A DNA stretch of 64,000 bases, from positions 1 through 64,000 of the forward strand of contig NZ_JASJOM010000014.1 in assembly GCF_030271255.1 (NCBI RefSeq). The letters are read 5' to 3'. The notes below the pieces were generated by a model that was not told the origin of the DNA, did no database searches, and saw nothing but the letters and a program-made list of their open reading frames with translations. Numbering within the stretch: position 1 is the stretch's first letter; every line of letters begins with the position of its first letter. A program made the position numbers and the translations under genes. Below are positions 29,598 through 37,962 of the stretch, piece by piece. The stretch comes from Peribacillus folii. GTDB taxonomy: Bacteria > Bacillota > Bacilli > Bacillales > DSM-1321.

Positions 29598-29725
29598 TTG
29601 AGCAATTCAAGTAGGGAAAAGAGGTGCAATCACAGCACGGAGGGAACAAGCAGGCACAACCTACACCACCTGTACTATAAACGATTTCCACTTAGAGAAT
29701 TTGTCCACGCCTGGACAAAAGATTC
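29598..29725. repeat. Duplicated ~125-nt module, copy 1
   Basis: Contains AGGGAAAAGAGGTGCAAT identical to copy 2, then CAGGCACA, ACCACCTG and TATAA blocks, and after a gap a GTCCACGC-centred hairpin (GAGAATTTGTCC/GGACAAAAGATTCTC). No open reading frame is credible. Spacing of blocks and hairpin is kept in copy 2, about 225 bases on. Confidence 0.7.
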
Positions 29726-29820
29726 TCCTCTAAAGTTTTCATTTTCCTTGATCAGGTGGAATGATACTTTGTATGACACCAAAACGCATTGAAAAAAATG
29801 AATAAAGGATTCCCGTATGT

Positions 29821-29950
29821 TTGGGTATTTCAAGCAGGGAAAAGAGGTGCAATACTAACGAGGAATCGAACAGGCACAGCATATACCAACTGAAATATAA
29901 TGGTTTTTTTATTTTAAGTTTCGGTCAGTCCACGCACTCGGACTGAACCT
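29821..29950. repeat. Duplicated ~125-nt module, copy 2
   Basis: AGGGAAAAGAGGTGCAAT, CAGGCACA, ACCAACTG and TATAAT blocks in the same order as copy 1, followed by hairpin CAGTCC/GGACTG whose loop begins ACGC, as in copy 1. The hairpin stems differ in sequence but remain paired. The rest of the 29350-30240 gap shows nothing else I can name. Confidence 0.7.
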
Positions 29951-30246
29951 TAATCCCTAAAGCACTTCATTACCTTAACAAACTCTAATTATAAATTCAA
30001 ATGATCCATAGCTTGATTCTTGCCTATAATGTCCAAATCCGCGTTACATTCCAAGGCCTCCGAAATCTTGAAAAAACGTTGCTATACCAACGTTCTCACA
30101 TGTCGAAAAATAAAGTTAAACCCTTCACCGCGAATTTTTTTCAGTTTTTTTTCAATCTATAAATATCCAAAAAAATCCACTGAAGATTTTTTATCGTTCC
30201 ACCTTTAAATAATCTGGTATCTTATTCCCCAAAAAGAACAAAAGAA

Positions 30247-30280
30247 AACCTTGAAATAGTTTCCATTTCAAGGTTTTTTT
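30247..30280 (-). terminator. Terminator of the LysP-like permease gene
   Basis: AACCTTGAAAT/ATTTCAAGGTT hairpin with a seven-base loop; T-run after it on the minus strand is TTTCTTTTG and on the plus strand TTTTTTT, so it may act in both directions. Confidence 0.85.
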
Positions 30281-30299
30281 ATTCGAATTGCAAGGGTCA

Positions 30300-31787
30300 T
30301 TACACATCTTTATGTTCATCAAAATCAATCCGGCACTTGTCTAACGGAATCACCTTCGTTTTCCTGATGAACTTATAGCCAAGCCACATCACGAGAAAAA
30401 ACGGGATGCCAAGATAAGCGGCCATTACGCCGGCCCAATTGATGTGATCTCCAAGAAATGCTTGATAGTTTTGCGCCAATAAAACGAAGAAACAAAGGGC
30501 AAAGGAAAATATCGGACCGAAAGGGAACCATTTCGACAGATAAGGAAGGTCAGCCAGTGAATGTCCTTGGGCGATATAAGCTTTACGAAAACGGTAATGA
30601 CTCGCCGCTATGCCTAGCCAAAAGATGAAACCGGTGACTCCGACGGCATTCATCAGCCAAACATATATCACTCCATCACCAAATATGGATGCGAAAAATG
30701 CCAGCATTCCCACAAGTGAGGTGACGATCAGTCCCCAAATAGGAACGCCACGCTTGTTGAGCTTTCCGAAAATCCTTGGTGCCAGTCCTTCGTTTGCCAT
30801 GGAGTACAGCATCCGGCTTGTCACATAAAGACTTGAATTGCCTGCTGATAAGACTGCAGTTAAAATGATGGCATTCATCACCGATGCTGCAAATGCTAGT
30901 CCCACTTTTTCAAAAACCATCGTAAACGGGCTGACCATGATCGTGTGTCCCTGAAGGCTCCCATTCGTATATGGAACGATCAGACCGATGACAAGTATCG
31001 CTAAAATATAAAACAGGAAAATCCTCCAAAAGATGCTGCGAACGGCCTTCGGAACATTCTTCGCCGGATCCTCACTTTCACCCGCTGCGACACCGACGAT
31101 TTCCGTTCCTTGAAAAGAAAACCCGGCAGCTATGAAAATTCCCAATGTCGCCAAAAATCCGCCAGCAAATGGAGCATCACCTACCGTGAAATTTTTAAAG
31201 CCGATTGCCTCTCCATTCATGATCCCGAAGATCATCAATATACCGACAACGATAAAAATGATGATGGTTGCGACCTTGATGAGCGAGAACCAATATTCCC
31301 CTTCCCCATATCCTTTAACGGATACGTAATTCAACAGGAAGATCAAAACTAAAAACATGGAGCTCCATAAAAATGACGGACTGTGCGGAAACCAGAACTT
31401 CATGACCATCGTTGCGGCAGATAGTTCTGCGGCAAGCGTCATCGCCCAAGTGAACCAATAATTCCAGCCAAGCGCAAATCCCAGGGCAGGATCGATGAAC
31501 CTTGTAGCATACGTACTGAAAGCACCGCTGACCGGCATGAATGATGCCAATTCCCCTAGGCTTGTCATGATGAAATAAACCATGATGCCGATGACGGCAT
31601 ATGCGACCAATGCCCCGCCAGGACCAGCAGAATGGATGGCCGGACCACTTCCTAGAAAGAGTCCCGTTCCAATCGCACCGCCTAAGGAAATCATCGTCAG
31701 GTGGCGTGCTTTCAGTTTTCTTTGCAAAGAATGAGGCGGCTCGTTTTGTTCATTTTTTTCGGGCAGTTGCAATTGGCGATTTTCCAA
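30300..31787 (-). CDS. Amino acid permease, LysP-like (APC superfamily)
   Basis: About 495 aa with 12 expected membrane helices. It closely resembles E. coli LysP: LKARHLTMISLGGAIGTGLF, MPVSGAFSTYATRF, FSFQGTEIVGVAAGESEDPA and the ILTAVLSAGNSSLY stretch. A TTG start at 31787 fits best: GGAGGGG lies eight bases before it, and upstream codons lack a ribosome site. By homology it would be a lysine:proton symporter, yet it lies just after hutPH, so histidine or another basic amino acid is possible. No lysine riboswitch is seen upstream. Confidence 0.85.
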   Translation of the reverse strand: MENRQLQLPEKNEQNEPPHSLQRKLKARHLTMISLGGAIGTGLFLGSGPAIHSAGPGGALVAYAVIGIMVYFIMTSLGELASFMPVSGAFSTYATRFIDPALGFALGWNYWFTWAMTLAAELSAATMVMKFWFPHSPSFLWSSMFLVLIFLLNYVSVKGYGEGEYWFSLIKVATIIIFIVVGILMIFGIMNGEAIGFKNFTVGDAPFAGGFLATLGIFIAAGFSFQGTEIVGVAAGESEDPAKNVPKAVRSIFWRIFLFYILAILVIGLIVPYTNGSLQGHTIMVSPFTMVFEKVGLAFAASVMNAIILTAVLSAGNSSLYVTSRMLYSMANEGLAPRIFGKLNKRGVPIWGLIVTSLVGMLAFFASIFGDGVIYVWLMNAVGVTGFIFWLGIAASHYRFRKAYIAQGHSLADLPYLSKWFPFGPIFSFALCFFVLLAQNYQAFLGDHINWAGVMAAYLGIPFFLVMWLGYKFIRKTKVIPLDKCRIDFDEHKDV

Positions 31788-31949
31788 AATAAATTCCCCT
31801 CCGACCAGGCATTTTTTATCTCTAAAGCTATGTCGAGCATTCAATCGTTTGCAGCTTTGGCTTTTCCCTACAATCTAGTGTTTTTACCTACAAAAAAGAT
31901 ACCTTAGAGATTTGGAACTATGTACGTTATGCAACGATGTCAGGCCTAA

Positions 31950-31969
31950 AAACCCGGTAAGGGGTTCGT
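31950..31969 (-). terminator. Weak terminator after hutH
   Basis: Minus-strand AACCC/GGGTT, six-base loop, then TTTAGG. Short stem; read-through into the permease gene is possible. Confidence 0.4.
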
Positions 31970-32020
31970 AAGCCTAACGTTTTGGAGTGAAACCACAGTG
32001 CATGCCGTCATTCCACTTCA

Positions 32021-33538
32021 TTATGCCGTGGGCAAGCTTCCATGAATGAACGAGTTCCAGTCGATTTCAAGCAGCCAGCTAGCAGCTGCTTCAATATCCT
32101 TGGAAAAGACGCGATCTTGTGTGATGCTTGGAATGATCTTTCTTGCTTCTGCGTAAAAATCCTTCGTGAATGGAGCCATCTTCTCAATTCCACGGTATTC
32201 CACCGCCTGCAGGGCACAAATGAGCTCAATCGCCAAAACGCGGCGGACGTTTTGGATGATTTGATGCGCATGGCGCGAACCGATCGTTCCCATGCTAACA
32301 TGATCTTCCTGATTGGCTGAGGATGGGATGGAATCCACACTTGCCGGATGGGCCAATGTCTTATTTTCAGAGACGAGTGAAGCTGCACAATATTGCATGA
32401 TCATCGCTCCCGATTGCAAACCGGGTGACGGACTCAAGAATGGCGGTAAATCATTCAGCTGCGGATTGACGAGCCGCTCTATCCGGCGTTCGGAAATATT
32501 GGCAAGCTCGGCAACGGCAATTTTCATGAAGTCCATCGCAAATGCTATCGGCTGACCATGGAAGTTTCCTCCTGAAATCACTTTTTCACCATCATCGAAG
32601 ATAAGCGGATTATCCGTCGCAGCATTCATTTCGATTTCCAGCTTTTCTTTTACATAATCAAGGGTCTGCCACGAAGCCCCATGCACCTGCGGTATGCAGC
32701 GAAGCGAATAGGCATCCTGTACCCTAAGCTCCCCTTGCTTGGTGATGAGCTTGCTGCCATTGATCATGCGGCGGATCCGTTCCGCCACCTCCGTTTGCTG
32801 GCGATAGCCGCGGGCAAGATGAACATCGGCATCAAAGGCGTCTTCAATGCCGCGAAGCCCTTCCAGCGTCAAGGAAGCAATCGCCTCCGTTTGGTGGGCA
32901 AGCTGTTCCGCTTCGATGAAATTGACGAGGCCCATCCCCGTCATTGCCTGCGTTCCATTGATTAATGCCAGTCCTTCTTTCGCTTTAAGTGTCAGCGGCA
33001 GTATGCCTTCTTTCGATAATGCCGTGATGGCTTCCATCCGCTCCCCCTTATAGAACACTTCGCCTTCCCCCATCAATACCAGAGCCAAATGGGAAAGAGG
33101 CGCCAAGTCGCCGCTCGCACCAAGTGAGCCTTGCTGGGGGATGACCGGATGGACCTGCGCATTCAAAAGCTCGATCAAGCGTTCGATGACCACAGGCCTT
33201 ACACCTGAGAACCCTTTCAATAACGCATTGGCACGAAGAAGGACCATCGCTCTTGAAACCACCTCAGGAAATGGCTCCCCTACTCCGCATGCGTGTGAAT
33301 GGATCAAATTCCACTGCAGCTGCTCAACATCGCCTGCGTCAATCAACACATCGCTGAACTTACCGAACCCAGTTGTAATGCCGTAGACGACTTTCTTTTG
33401 TTTTACGATATTCTCCACCGCTTCCCGGCTTTTTTCCACCTTCCCGACACTTTCGGCTGATGCCGTGACAAATGCCCCTCCGTACAATACTTGCTTCGCA
33501 TCTTCAATCGTTAAAGTTTGGCCTGTTAACGTAATCAT
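32021..33538 (-). CDS. hutH: Histidine ammonia-lyase
   Basis: 505 aa. It converts L-histidine to urocanate and ammonia, the first step of histidine use. The ASG triplet that cyclises to the MIO cofactor is in [29 protein letters not shown] and [13 protein letters not shown] are further family marks. ATG 33538 aligns with the B. subtilis start. It follows hutP, with a HutP-controlled terminator in between. hutU, hutI and hutG are not in the window, so the rest of the pathway must lie elsewhere. Confidence 0.95.
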   Translation of the reverse strand: MITLTGQTLTIEDAKQVLYGGAFVTASAESVGKVEKSREAVENIVKQKKVVYGITTGFGKFSDVLIDAGDVEQLQWNLIHSHACGVGEPFPEVVSRAMVLLRANALLKGFSGVRPVVIERLIELLNAQVHPVIPQQGSLGASGDLAPLSHLALVLMGEGEVFYKGERMEAITALSKEGILPLTLKAKEGLALINGTQAMTGMGLVNFIEAEQLAHQTEAIASLTLEGLRGIEDAFDADVHLARGYRQQTEVAERIRRMINGSKLITKQGELRVQDAYSLRCIPQVHGASWQTLDYVKEKLEIEMNAATDNPLIFDDGEKVISGGNFHGQPIAFAMDFMKIAVAELANISERRIERLVNPQLNDLPPFLSPSPGLQSGAMIMQYCAASLVSENKTLAHPASVDSIPSSANQEDHVSMGTIGSRHAHQIIQNVRRVLAIELICALQAVEYRGIEKMAPFTKDFYAEARKIIPSITQDRVFSKDIEAAASWLLEIDWNSFIHGSLPTA

Positions 33539-33577
33539 TTTCCTGCACCCCTCATCCTTTTTTTCCAAACAAAAAGG

Positions 33578-33644
33578 AGGCCATATTGACAGACTTATCC
33601 AGTCATCAATACAGCCCCCTAATTCACTAATTAACTATAGGCTA
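33578..33644 (-). promoter_or_regulatory. HutP-binding UAG repeats and terminator in the hutP-hutH gap
   Basis: Minus-strand TAG triplets (complements of 33642-44, 33635-37, 33627-29, 33619-21) lie 7, 8 and 8 bases apart, the spacing HutP recognises. They run into a strong hairpin: GGGGGC/GCCTCC, TATTGA/TCAATA and GACT/AGTC, then TTTTTG. HutP with histidine and Mg2+ should bind the UAGs, melt the hairpin base and let transcription reach hutH. Confidence 0.88.
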
Positions 33645-33652
33645 ATGCTTAT

Positions 33653-34102
33653 TTAAATGTGGTTAATTCCCAAGCCAACCGCTTCATGTTCAAATCCACG
33701 AACCGGTGCGCCAATCGTTCCATACACGGCAACTGCAATCCATTCGCCTTCATCACTGTTCTCGAACGGCCTGCCCCGGACGATCGCAAACCTTAGCCCT
33801 GCTGTCCTCAATAGACCGCCAAGCTCGACCTGCCCCCGTGTCACCCCATGCAACGCCTCGATGATCGCATGGTACAGCGCATGCATTTCACGATATATAT
33901 CGGGATTGACTAATCCCTGCCTTTTCGCTGATGTTTCAATGGCCGCCACTATTTTCTGCAGCTCCATCGAACCGACCTTGCCTTTTCCATAAAGCCATTT
34001 CATTCGCTTCAATTCATTTGTTAAAGAAATTTCTTCCTCTTCTACCGCAAACGCGTACATGATTGCATGGCGCCCGATTCTTCTGTCGAATTCCTTTGTC
34101 AT
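33653..34102 (-). CDS. hutP: Hut operon antitermination protein HutP
   Basis: 149 aa, standard length. The C-terminal block RGFEHEAVGLGINHI carries the histidine-rich metal/histidine-binding site, and the central TRGQVELGGLLRTAGLRFAI region is typical. It acts as a hexamer that binds UAG-repeat RNA upstream of hutH. ATG follows GAGG. It is the first gene of the hut operon; a promoter lies 50-80 bases upstream. Confidence 0.95.
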   Translation of the reverse strand: MTKEFDRRIGRHAIMYAFAVEEEEISLTNELKRMKWLYGKGKVGSMELQKIVAAIETSAKRQGLVNPDIYREMHALYHAIIEALHGVTRGQVELGGLLRTAGLRFAIVRGRPFENSDEGEWIAVAVYGTIGAPVRGFEHEAVGLGINHI

Positions 34103-34150
34103 GCAAGGACCTCATTTTCAATTTTCTAAATTGACTAATAACTACATATT

Positions 34151-34180
34151 ATTGTAAGCGGGTACAAGCCGTCCGGTCAA
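34151..34180 (-). promoter_or_regulatory. Likely hut promoter
   Basis: TTGACC (complement of 34175-34180) and TACAAT (complement of 34151-34156), 18-base spacer, about 50 bases before hutP. Matches sigma-A consensus at 10 of 12 positions. Confidence 0.6.
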
Positions 34181-34200
34181 CCTATTTTTTAGATTTCTTT

Positions 34201-34392
34201 TCAACGCACCGACTCCTTATCCAAACTTATTCCTGGCAAAACAAACCCCTCCCTTAAGATGCTTTCTACCATTAATAAGAAAAAACACGTCGGAATGTGG
34301 GCTTTATGAATTTGCCCTTCCTTTTCATAAATCGAGATTTCCCCCTTGGTTCGGAAGATTTGGATGTGGATCGTTTCATGACGTAGTCTCAC
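34201..34392 (-). CDS. Possible small protein of unknown function
   Basis: 63 codons from GTG 34392, product beginning RLRHETIHIQIFRTKG after the start and ending LDKESVR. Codon use looks protein-like, yet no clear ribosome site is present, and it lies directly after the terminator of the iron-uptake permeases. I do not recognise it. It may be a small independent gene, a decayed C-terminal fragment, or chance. Confidence 0.35.
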   Translation of the reverse strand: MRLRHETIHIQIFRTKGEISIYEKEGQIHKAHIPTCFFLLMVESILREGFVLPGISLDKESVR

Positions 34393-34415
34393 AGGACTCG
34401 CACTGCATTGGAACC

Positions 34416-34453
34416 TAAAAAAAGATGCCGCCTGCAAAATACAGACTGCATCT
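34416..34453 (-). terminator. Terminator of the siderophore permease operon
   Basis: AGATGC/GCATCT outer stem, GTCTG/CAGGC inner stem, then TTTTTTT, on the minus strand. Only about five bases differ from the terminator at 13829-13867. Confidence 0.85.
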
Positions 34454-34549
34454 CCATCAATTTGCGCAGAGTTATAAAAATCTCTTTTCAAGCATTCCAT
34501 TTTTATAGGGAGTGCCTTTTAAGCGTATCGGCCTGCACCGCCTATATTG

Positions 34550-35578
34550 CTAAATGTTCTTTACAAGCAAGTAAATGAAGTACGGAGCTCCTAGGATCGA
34601 GACGATGATGCCTACCGGCAATTCCATCGGGGCCATGATGACCCGTCCCAATGTATCGGCGGATAATAGCAATAAAGCACCTAGTATTGCAGTCAATGGC
34701 AATAGCTTTGCATGTCTTGCCCCCACTAGTCTTCTTGCTATATGCGGGGCAATCAGGCCTAAAAAGGTAATGCCCCCTCCGACGGAAACACACACACCCG
34801 CCAGTGCCACGGAAATCATCAATAATAACCTGCGCTCCCTTTCTATCCTTACACCGACGCCGATTGCGATCGAGTCACCCAAGCCCAGGACGTCCAAAAC
34901 CTTTGATTTATAAATGGCGAATGGAATCAAGACAACCAGCCACGGTAATAACGCCCAGACAAATGTCCAATTCGTGCCCCAAATCGTTCCCGATAACCAA
35001 ATTAATGCCTTCATGAAATTGTTCGGTTCCATTTTCATCTGGAAAATGACCAATCCTGCGCCAAATGCAGCATTGATGCCGATTCCGACCAGTAATAGCC
35101 TCGAAGGCGTCACCTTCCCTTTTTTCCAAGAAAGAACATAAATTAAAAATGCGGCAAGGAAGGAACCAAGCAAAGCTGTGACGGGCATGATGAACACGGA
35201 AGACCCTCCATTGAAGAATGCAGTGCCCTGGAAAAAGAACATATAAAGTACGACCGTGAATCCTGCTCCTGCGTTGATGCCCAATATGCCAGGGTCGGCT
35301 ATTGGATTTTGGGAAACGCCCTGTAAAATCGCTCCCGAAACGGCGATTCCCATTCCTACAAGTATCGCCAGAACGATCCTGGGCAAACGGAAATCGAAAA
35401 TGGTCATTTCATTTTCAGCAGTGCCATTTCCTAATAATGTTGAGATAACATCCATCAGCGGAATCTTGAGGTAGCCTGCATTAATACTGATGAAAAATAC
35501 CATTACGGTTAAAATGCTTGTTAAGGCAAGCAACTTCTTAAAGCGTCCCTCATTTGGGCCGGATCGCTGCGGCATCAT
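34550..35578 (-). CDS. Iron-siderophore ABC transporter permease (FecCD family, YfhA-like)
   Basis: 342 aa with nine or ten membrane helices. FecCD marks: LRLPRIVLAILVGMGIAVSG-type segment near residue 65-85 (here DFRLPRIVLAILVGMGIAVS) and GGGITFLGLIAPHIARRLVG, the ATPase-contact loop. It pairs with the upstream permease (four-base overlap of stop and start) to form a heterodimeric channel. No ATPase is encoded here; B. subtilis YfiYZ-YfhA likewise borrows an ATPase encoded elsewhere (YusV). Hydroxamate/citrate-type siderophore is a reasonable but unproven substrate. Confidence 0.9.
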   Translation of the reverse strand: MMPQRSGPNEGRFKKLLALTSILTVMVFFISINAGYLKIPLMDVISTLLGNGTAENEMTIFDFRLPRIVLAILVGMGIAVSGAILQGVSQNPIADPGILGINAGAGFTVVLYMFFFQGTAFFNGGSSVFIMPVTALLGSFLAAFLIYVLSWKKGKVTPSRLLLVGIGINAAFGAGLVIFQMKMEPNNFMKALIWLSGTIWGTNWTFVWALLPWLVVLIPFAIYKSKVLDVLGLGDSIAIGVGVRIERERRLLLMISVALAGVCVSVGGGITFLGLIAPHIARRLVGARHAKLLPLTAILGALLLLSADTLGRVIMAPMELPVGIIVSILGAPYFIYLLVKNI

Positions 35579-36615
35579 AAACCCCTCCCTTCCTTACGAG
35601 CTAAGTAAAGGAAAAAGGGAACGCCAATGATGGCCGTTATGGCCCCAACAGGGGTCTCGAATGGGGCATTCACCATCCGTCCGACGATATCGGCAACCAG
35701 CAATAACACCCCACCGAGAATGGCGGAGCAAGGGATGATCAGCCTGTAATCATTCCCGACCAAAAACCTAGTGATATGGGGAATGACCAAGCCCACGAAC
35801 CCAACCATGCCTGCAATCGATACTGCAGCTCCAGTTAGCAGCAGGACCGCAATCATTCCGATAAGCTTCACGATTCCGGTATTTTGCCCAAGTCCTTTGG
35901 CCACCTCTTCCCCTAAGCTAAGAATGGAAATGGAGCGGGAAAGAACCAAGGCTATCAATAGTCCGGCCACGATAAACGGAAGTGAAAATAATACGTGCTG
36001 CGGCTGCACACTTGAAACCCCCCCGGCAAACCAATAGCTAATATCCTTTGAAATATTGAATTTGATCCCGACCGCCGTTGAAAACGAGCTTAGCAAGGAG
36101 GCTATGGCCGAGCCGGCGAGTGCGAGCTTGACAGGCGTAATGCCGCCCCTTGAAAACGAAGTGATTCCGAACACTAATGCTGCGCCCAACCCTGCACCGG
36201 CAAAAGAGAACATCATCAAGCCTAAATATGTTATGCCCGGCATGACCACAAGCGCAATCGCAATGAAAAACGATGATCCGGCGGTTACACCCAGTATGGA
36301 AGGATCTGCCAACGGGTTCCTCGTCATTCCCTGCATGATCGCCCCCGAGACGGCTAATGCAGCCCCTACACAGACTGCAGCGATCGCCCGCGGAAATCTC
36401 AACTGGCGAATGATCGTATGGGCGGGATTGTCCTCGTCGAACTGAAATAACGCGTTATAAACATCCCGATAGCTCAAATCGGCGGCACCGAAATTAATGG
36501 AAGCCATGATTGAAAGGAGTAAGCATGCCAGGCCCGCTATCATGATGACCAAGCTGGTTACTCTATTTTTATATGTATTTAGCGGTACCTTGTCGATTTT
36601 TGTTTTTGAATTCAT
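35575..36615 (-). CDS. Iron-siderophore ABC transporter permease (FecCD family, YfiZ-like)
   Basis: 346 aa, nine or ten membrane helices, with QLRFPRAIAAVCVGAALAVS and the ATPase-contact loop GMVGFVGLVIPHITRFLVG. It is the first gene of the two-permease operon and overlaps the next by four bases. The Fur box at 36698 lies between it and the divergent binding-protein gene, so both directions should be iron-repressed. Confidence 0.9.
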   Translation of the reverse strand: MNSKTKIDKVPLNTYKNRVTSLVIMIAGLACLLLSIMASINFGAADLSYRDVYNALFQFDEDNPAHTIIRQLRFPRAIAAVCVGAALAVSGAIMQGMTRNPLADPSILGVTAGSSFFIAIALVVMPGITYLGLMMFSFAGAGLGAALVFGITSFSRGGITPVKLALAGSAIASLLSSFSTAVGIKFNISKDISYWFAGGVSSVQPQHVLFSLPFIVAGLLIALVLSRSISILSLGEEVAKGLGQNTGIVKLIGMIAVLLLTGAAVSIAGMVGFVGLVIPHITRFLVGNDYRLIIPCSAILGGVLLLVADIVGRMVNAPFETPVGAITAIIGVPFFLYLARKEGRGL

Positions 36616-36697
36616 CTGTACAACTACTCTCCAAGGGGAAAATCCCCAAAAATAACGATTGACAATGAGTGATTTCTATATTTAAATTAATTGAAAT

Positions 36698-36712
36698 CGA
36701 GAATCATTATCA
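36698..36712. promoter_or_regulatory. Fur box between divergent siderophore-uptake genes
   Basis: CGAGAATCATTATCA matches the 7-1-7 Fur consensus TGATAATNATTATCA at 12-13 of 15 positions. A weaker second match (GACAATGAGTGATT) lies nearby at 36661. It can control both yfiZ-like and yfiY-like genes. Confidence 0.82.
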
Positions 36713-36750
36713 TGCATAGATTATTTTATCATATCTTTAGGGGGATTTAA

Positions 36751-37752
36751 ATGTATAACGTGATAAGCAAGAAAAAAATGCTGCAACTCTTAGGCGCTGG
36801 ACTGCTAGCCATTTCCTTGGCTGCCTGTGGAAATGAAGAAGCGAAGGATAACCAATCTTCGACAAATAAAACAGAGCAAAACTCCAATAAAGATACCAAA
36901 GAAGAAGTGAAGACAAGAACATTAACGGATGCCATGGGACATAAAGTGGTGATTCCGGCCAAACCGAAGCGTGTCATCGCTTCATACCTTGAAGATAATC
37001 TTGTCACATTGGGCGTTAAACCGGTCGCGCAATGGAGTGTCAAAGACGGAGCAAGCGTTCAAGGGTATTTACAGGATGACCTTGACGGAATTCCTACCAT
37101 TCCACACGACCTTCCATTCGAAGCCGTTCAAAAAATGAAACCGGACTTGATCATCATGGACTCTGCAAGCATGGTCGAAGGCGGGAAGTATGAGCAATAT
37201 AATAAAATCGCCCCTACATATGTAATCGGTACCGAAGTGAACAATGACTGGCGCGATGAGCTTAAACGCGTTGGAGAAGTATTCGGCAAAGAAGATGAAG
37301 CCAAGAAGGCTCTAGACAAATACGAGGCAAAAGCAGCGGATGCTAAAAAAACGCTTGAAAAAGAAACGGACAATCCATCCGTGGCAGCTGTATGGCTAGT
37401 CGGCGGCAAGTTCTTCGTCGTTAGCGATAACCTATCCAGCGGAGCTGTCATGTATGATGATTTAGGATTGAAGGAACCGGGTGTTGTCAAGGAAATCTCC
37501 GCTAGTGCCACAGGAAACTGGAGTGCCATTTCATTAGAGAAGCTAGTGGAAATGGATGCCGATCACCTATTCTTAATCAATAGTGATAAATCCACCGGCT
37601 CGAAAGCACTTAATGAAGCACTATGGAAAAGCATCCCTGCTGTAAAATCAGGAAATGTTCACGAGTTTTCTGCCGACGAAAGCTGGTTATACACTGGGGC
37701 AATCGCTAACGAACAAATCATTGATAATGTGCTAAAAAGTTTAGTGAAATAA
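36751..37752 (+). CDS. Iron-siderophore ABC transporter substrate-binding lipoprotein (YfiY-like)
   Basis: 333 aa. It has a lipoprotein signal with lipobox SLAACG (Cys near residue 26), a Ser/Lys/Asn-rich linker, then a Peripla_BP_2 domain (TLTDAMGHKVVIPAKPKRV; MKPDLIIMDS). ATG follows AGGGGG. It is divergent from the two FecCD permeases with a Fur box between. In B. subtilis the YfiY system imports schizokinen/arthrobactin-type siderophores; ligand identity here is inferred. Confidence 0.88.
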   Translation: MYNVISKKKMLQLLGAGLLAISLAACGNEEAKDNQSSTNKTEQNSNKDTKEEVKTRTLTDAMGHKVVIPAKPKRVIASYLEDNLVTLGVKPVAQWSVKDGASVQGYLQDDLDGIPTIPHDLPFEAVQKMKPDLIIMDSASMVEGGKYEQYNKIAPTYVIGTEVNNDWRDELKRVGEVFGKEDEAKKALDKYEAKAADAKKTLEKETDNPSVAAVWLVGGKFFVVSDNLSSGAVMYDDLGLKEPGVVKEISASATGNWSAISLEKLVEMDADHLFLINSDKSTGSKALNEALWKSIPAVKSGNVHEFSADESWLYTGAIANEQIIDNVLKSLVK

Positions 37753-37755
37753 TAA

Positions 37756-37793
37756 TCAAGGCTATCACATCACGTGATAGCCTTGATTTTTTT
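37756..37793 (+). terminator. Terminator of the siderophore-binding protein gene
   Basis: TCAAGGCTATCAC/GTGATAGCCTTGA, perfect 13-bp stem with a small loop, then TTTTTTT; four bases after the stop codon. Confidence 0.95.
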
Positions 37794-37840
37794 ATTGCTC
37801 GAACTCCGCAATTCGATTTTCATTGTTATAATCCGCACTT

Positions 37841-37960
37841 AGGAGATATATTCTGATTTTCGAAGATATATTTCATTTTTCGGAGATATATCTCGAATTT
37901 TCGTTGATATATCCCAAATTTCGTCGATATATTTAAATTTTTATCGATATATATCACTTT
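37841..37960 (+). repeat. Array B: six 20-21-nt tandem units
   Basis: GATATAT cores start at 37845, 37865, 37885, 37906, 37926 and 37946 (spacings 20, 20, 21, 20, 20), with CG-containing flanks and T-rich linkers (for example TTTCGTCGATATATTTAAA). It sits between the terminator and the 3' end of the serine hydrolase pseudogene. Confidence 0.88.
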
Positions 37961-37962
37961 TT

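Noticed and set aside
29347-29691. 114-codon minus-strand frame upstream of opuAA
   Set aside because: Cys-rich, no ribosome site, and it covers the duplicated module and an inverted repeat; better explained as leader DNA.
29850-29880. tRNA-like TPsiC sequence (GTTCGATTC on the minus strand)
   Set aside because: Flanking bases do not form the T stem or an acceptor stem.
29598-29950. Lysine (L-box) or B12 riboswitch suggested by AGAGGTGC
   Set aside because: The L-box core GCCGAAG and the rest of its length are absent, as are the B12-box elements; only a short start-like match exists.
37841-37960. CRISPR array
   Set aside because: Units are 20-21 bases in total with no room for unique 30-base spacers, and no cas genes are present; the same holds for the arrays at 14160 and 46190.
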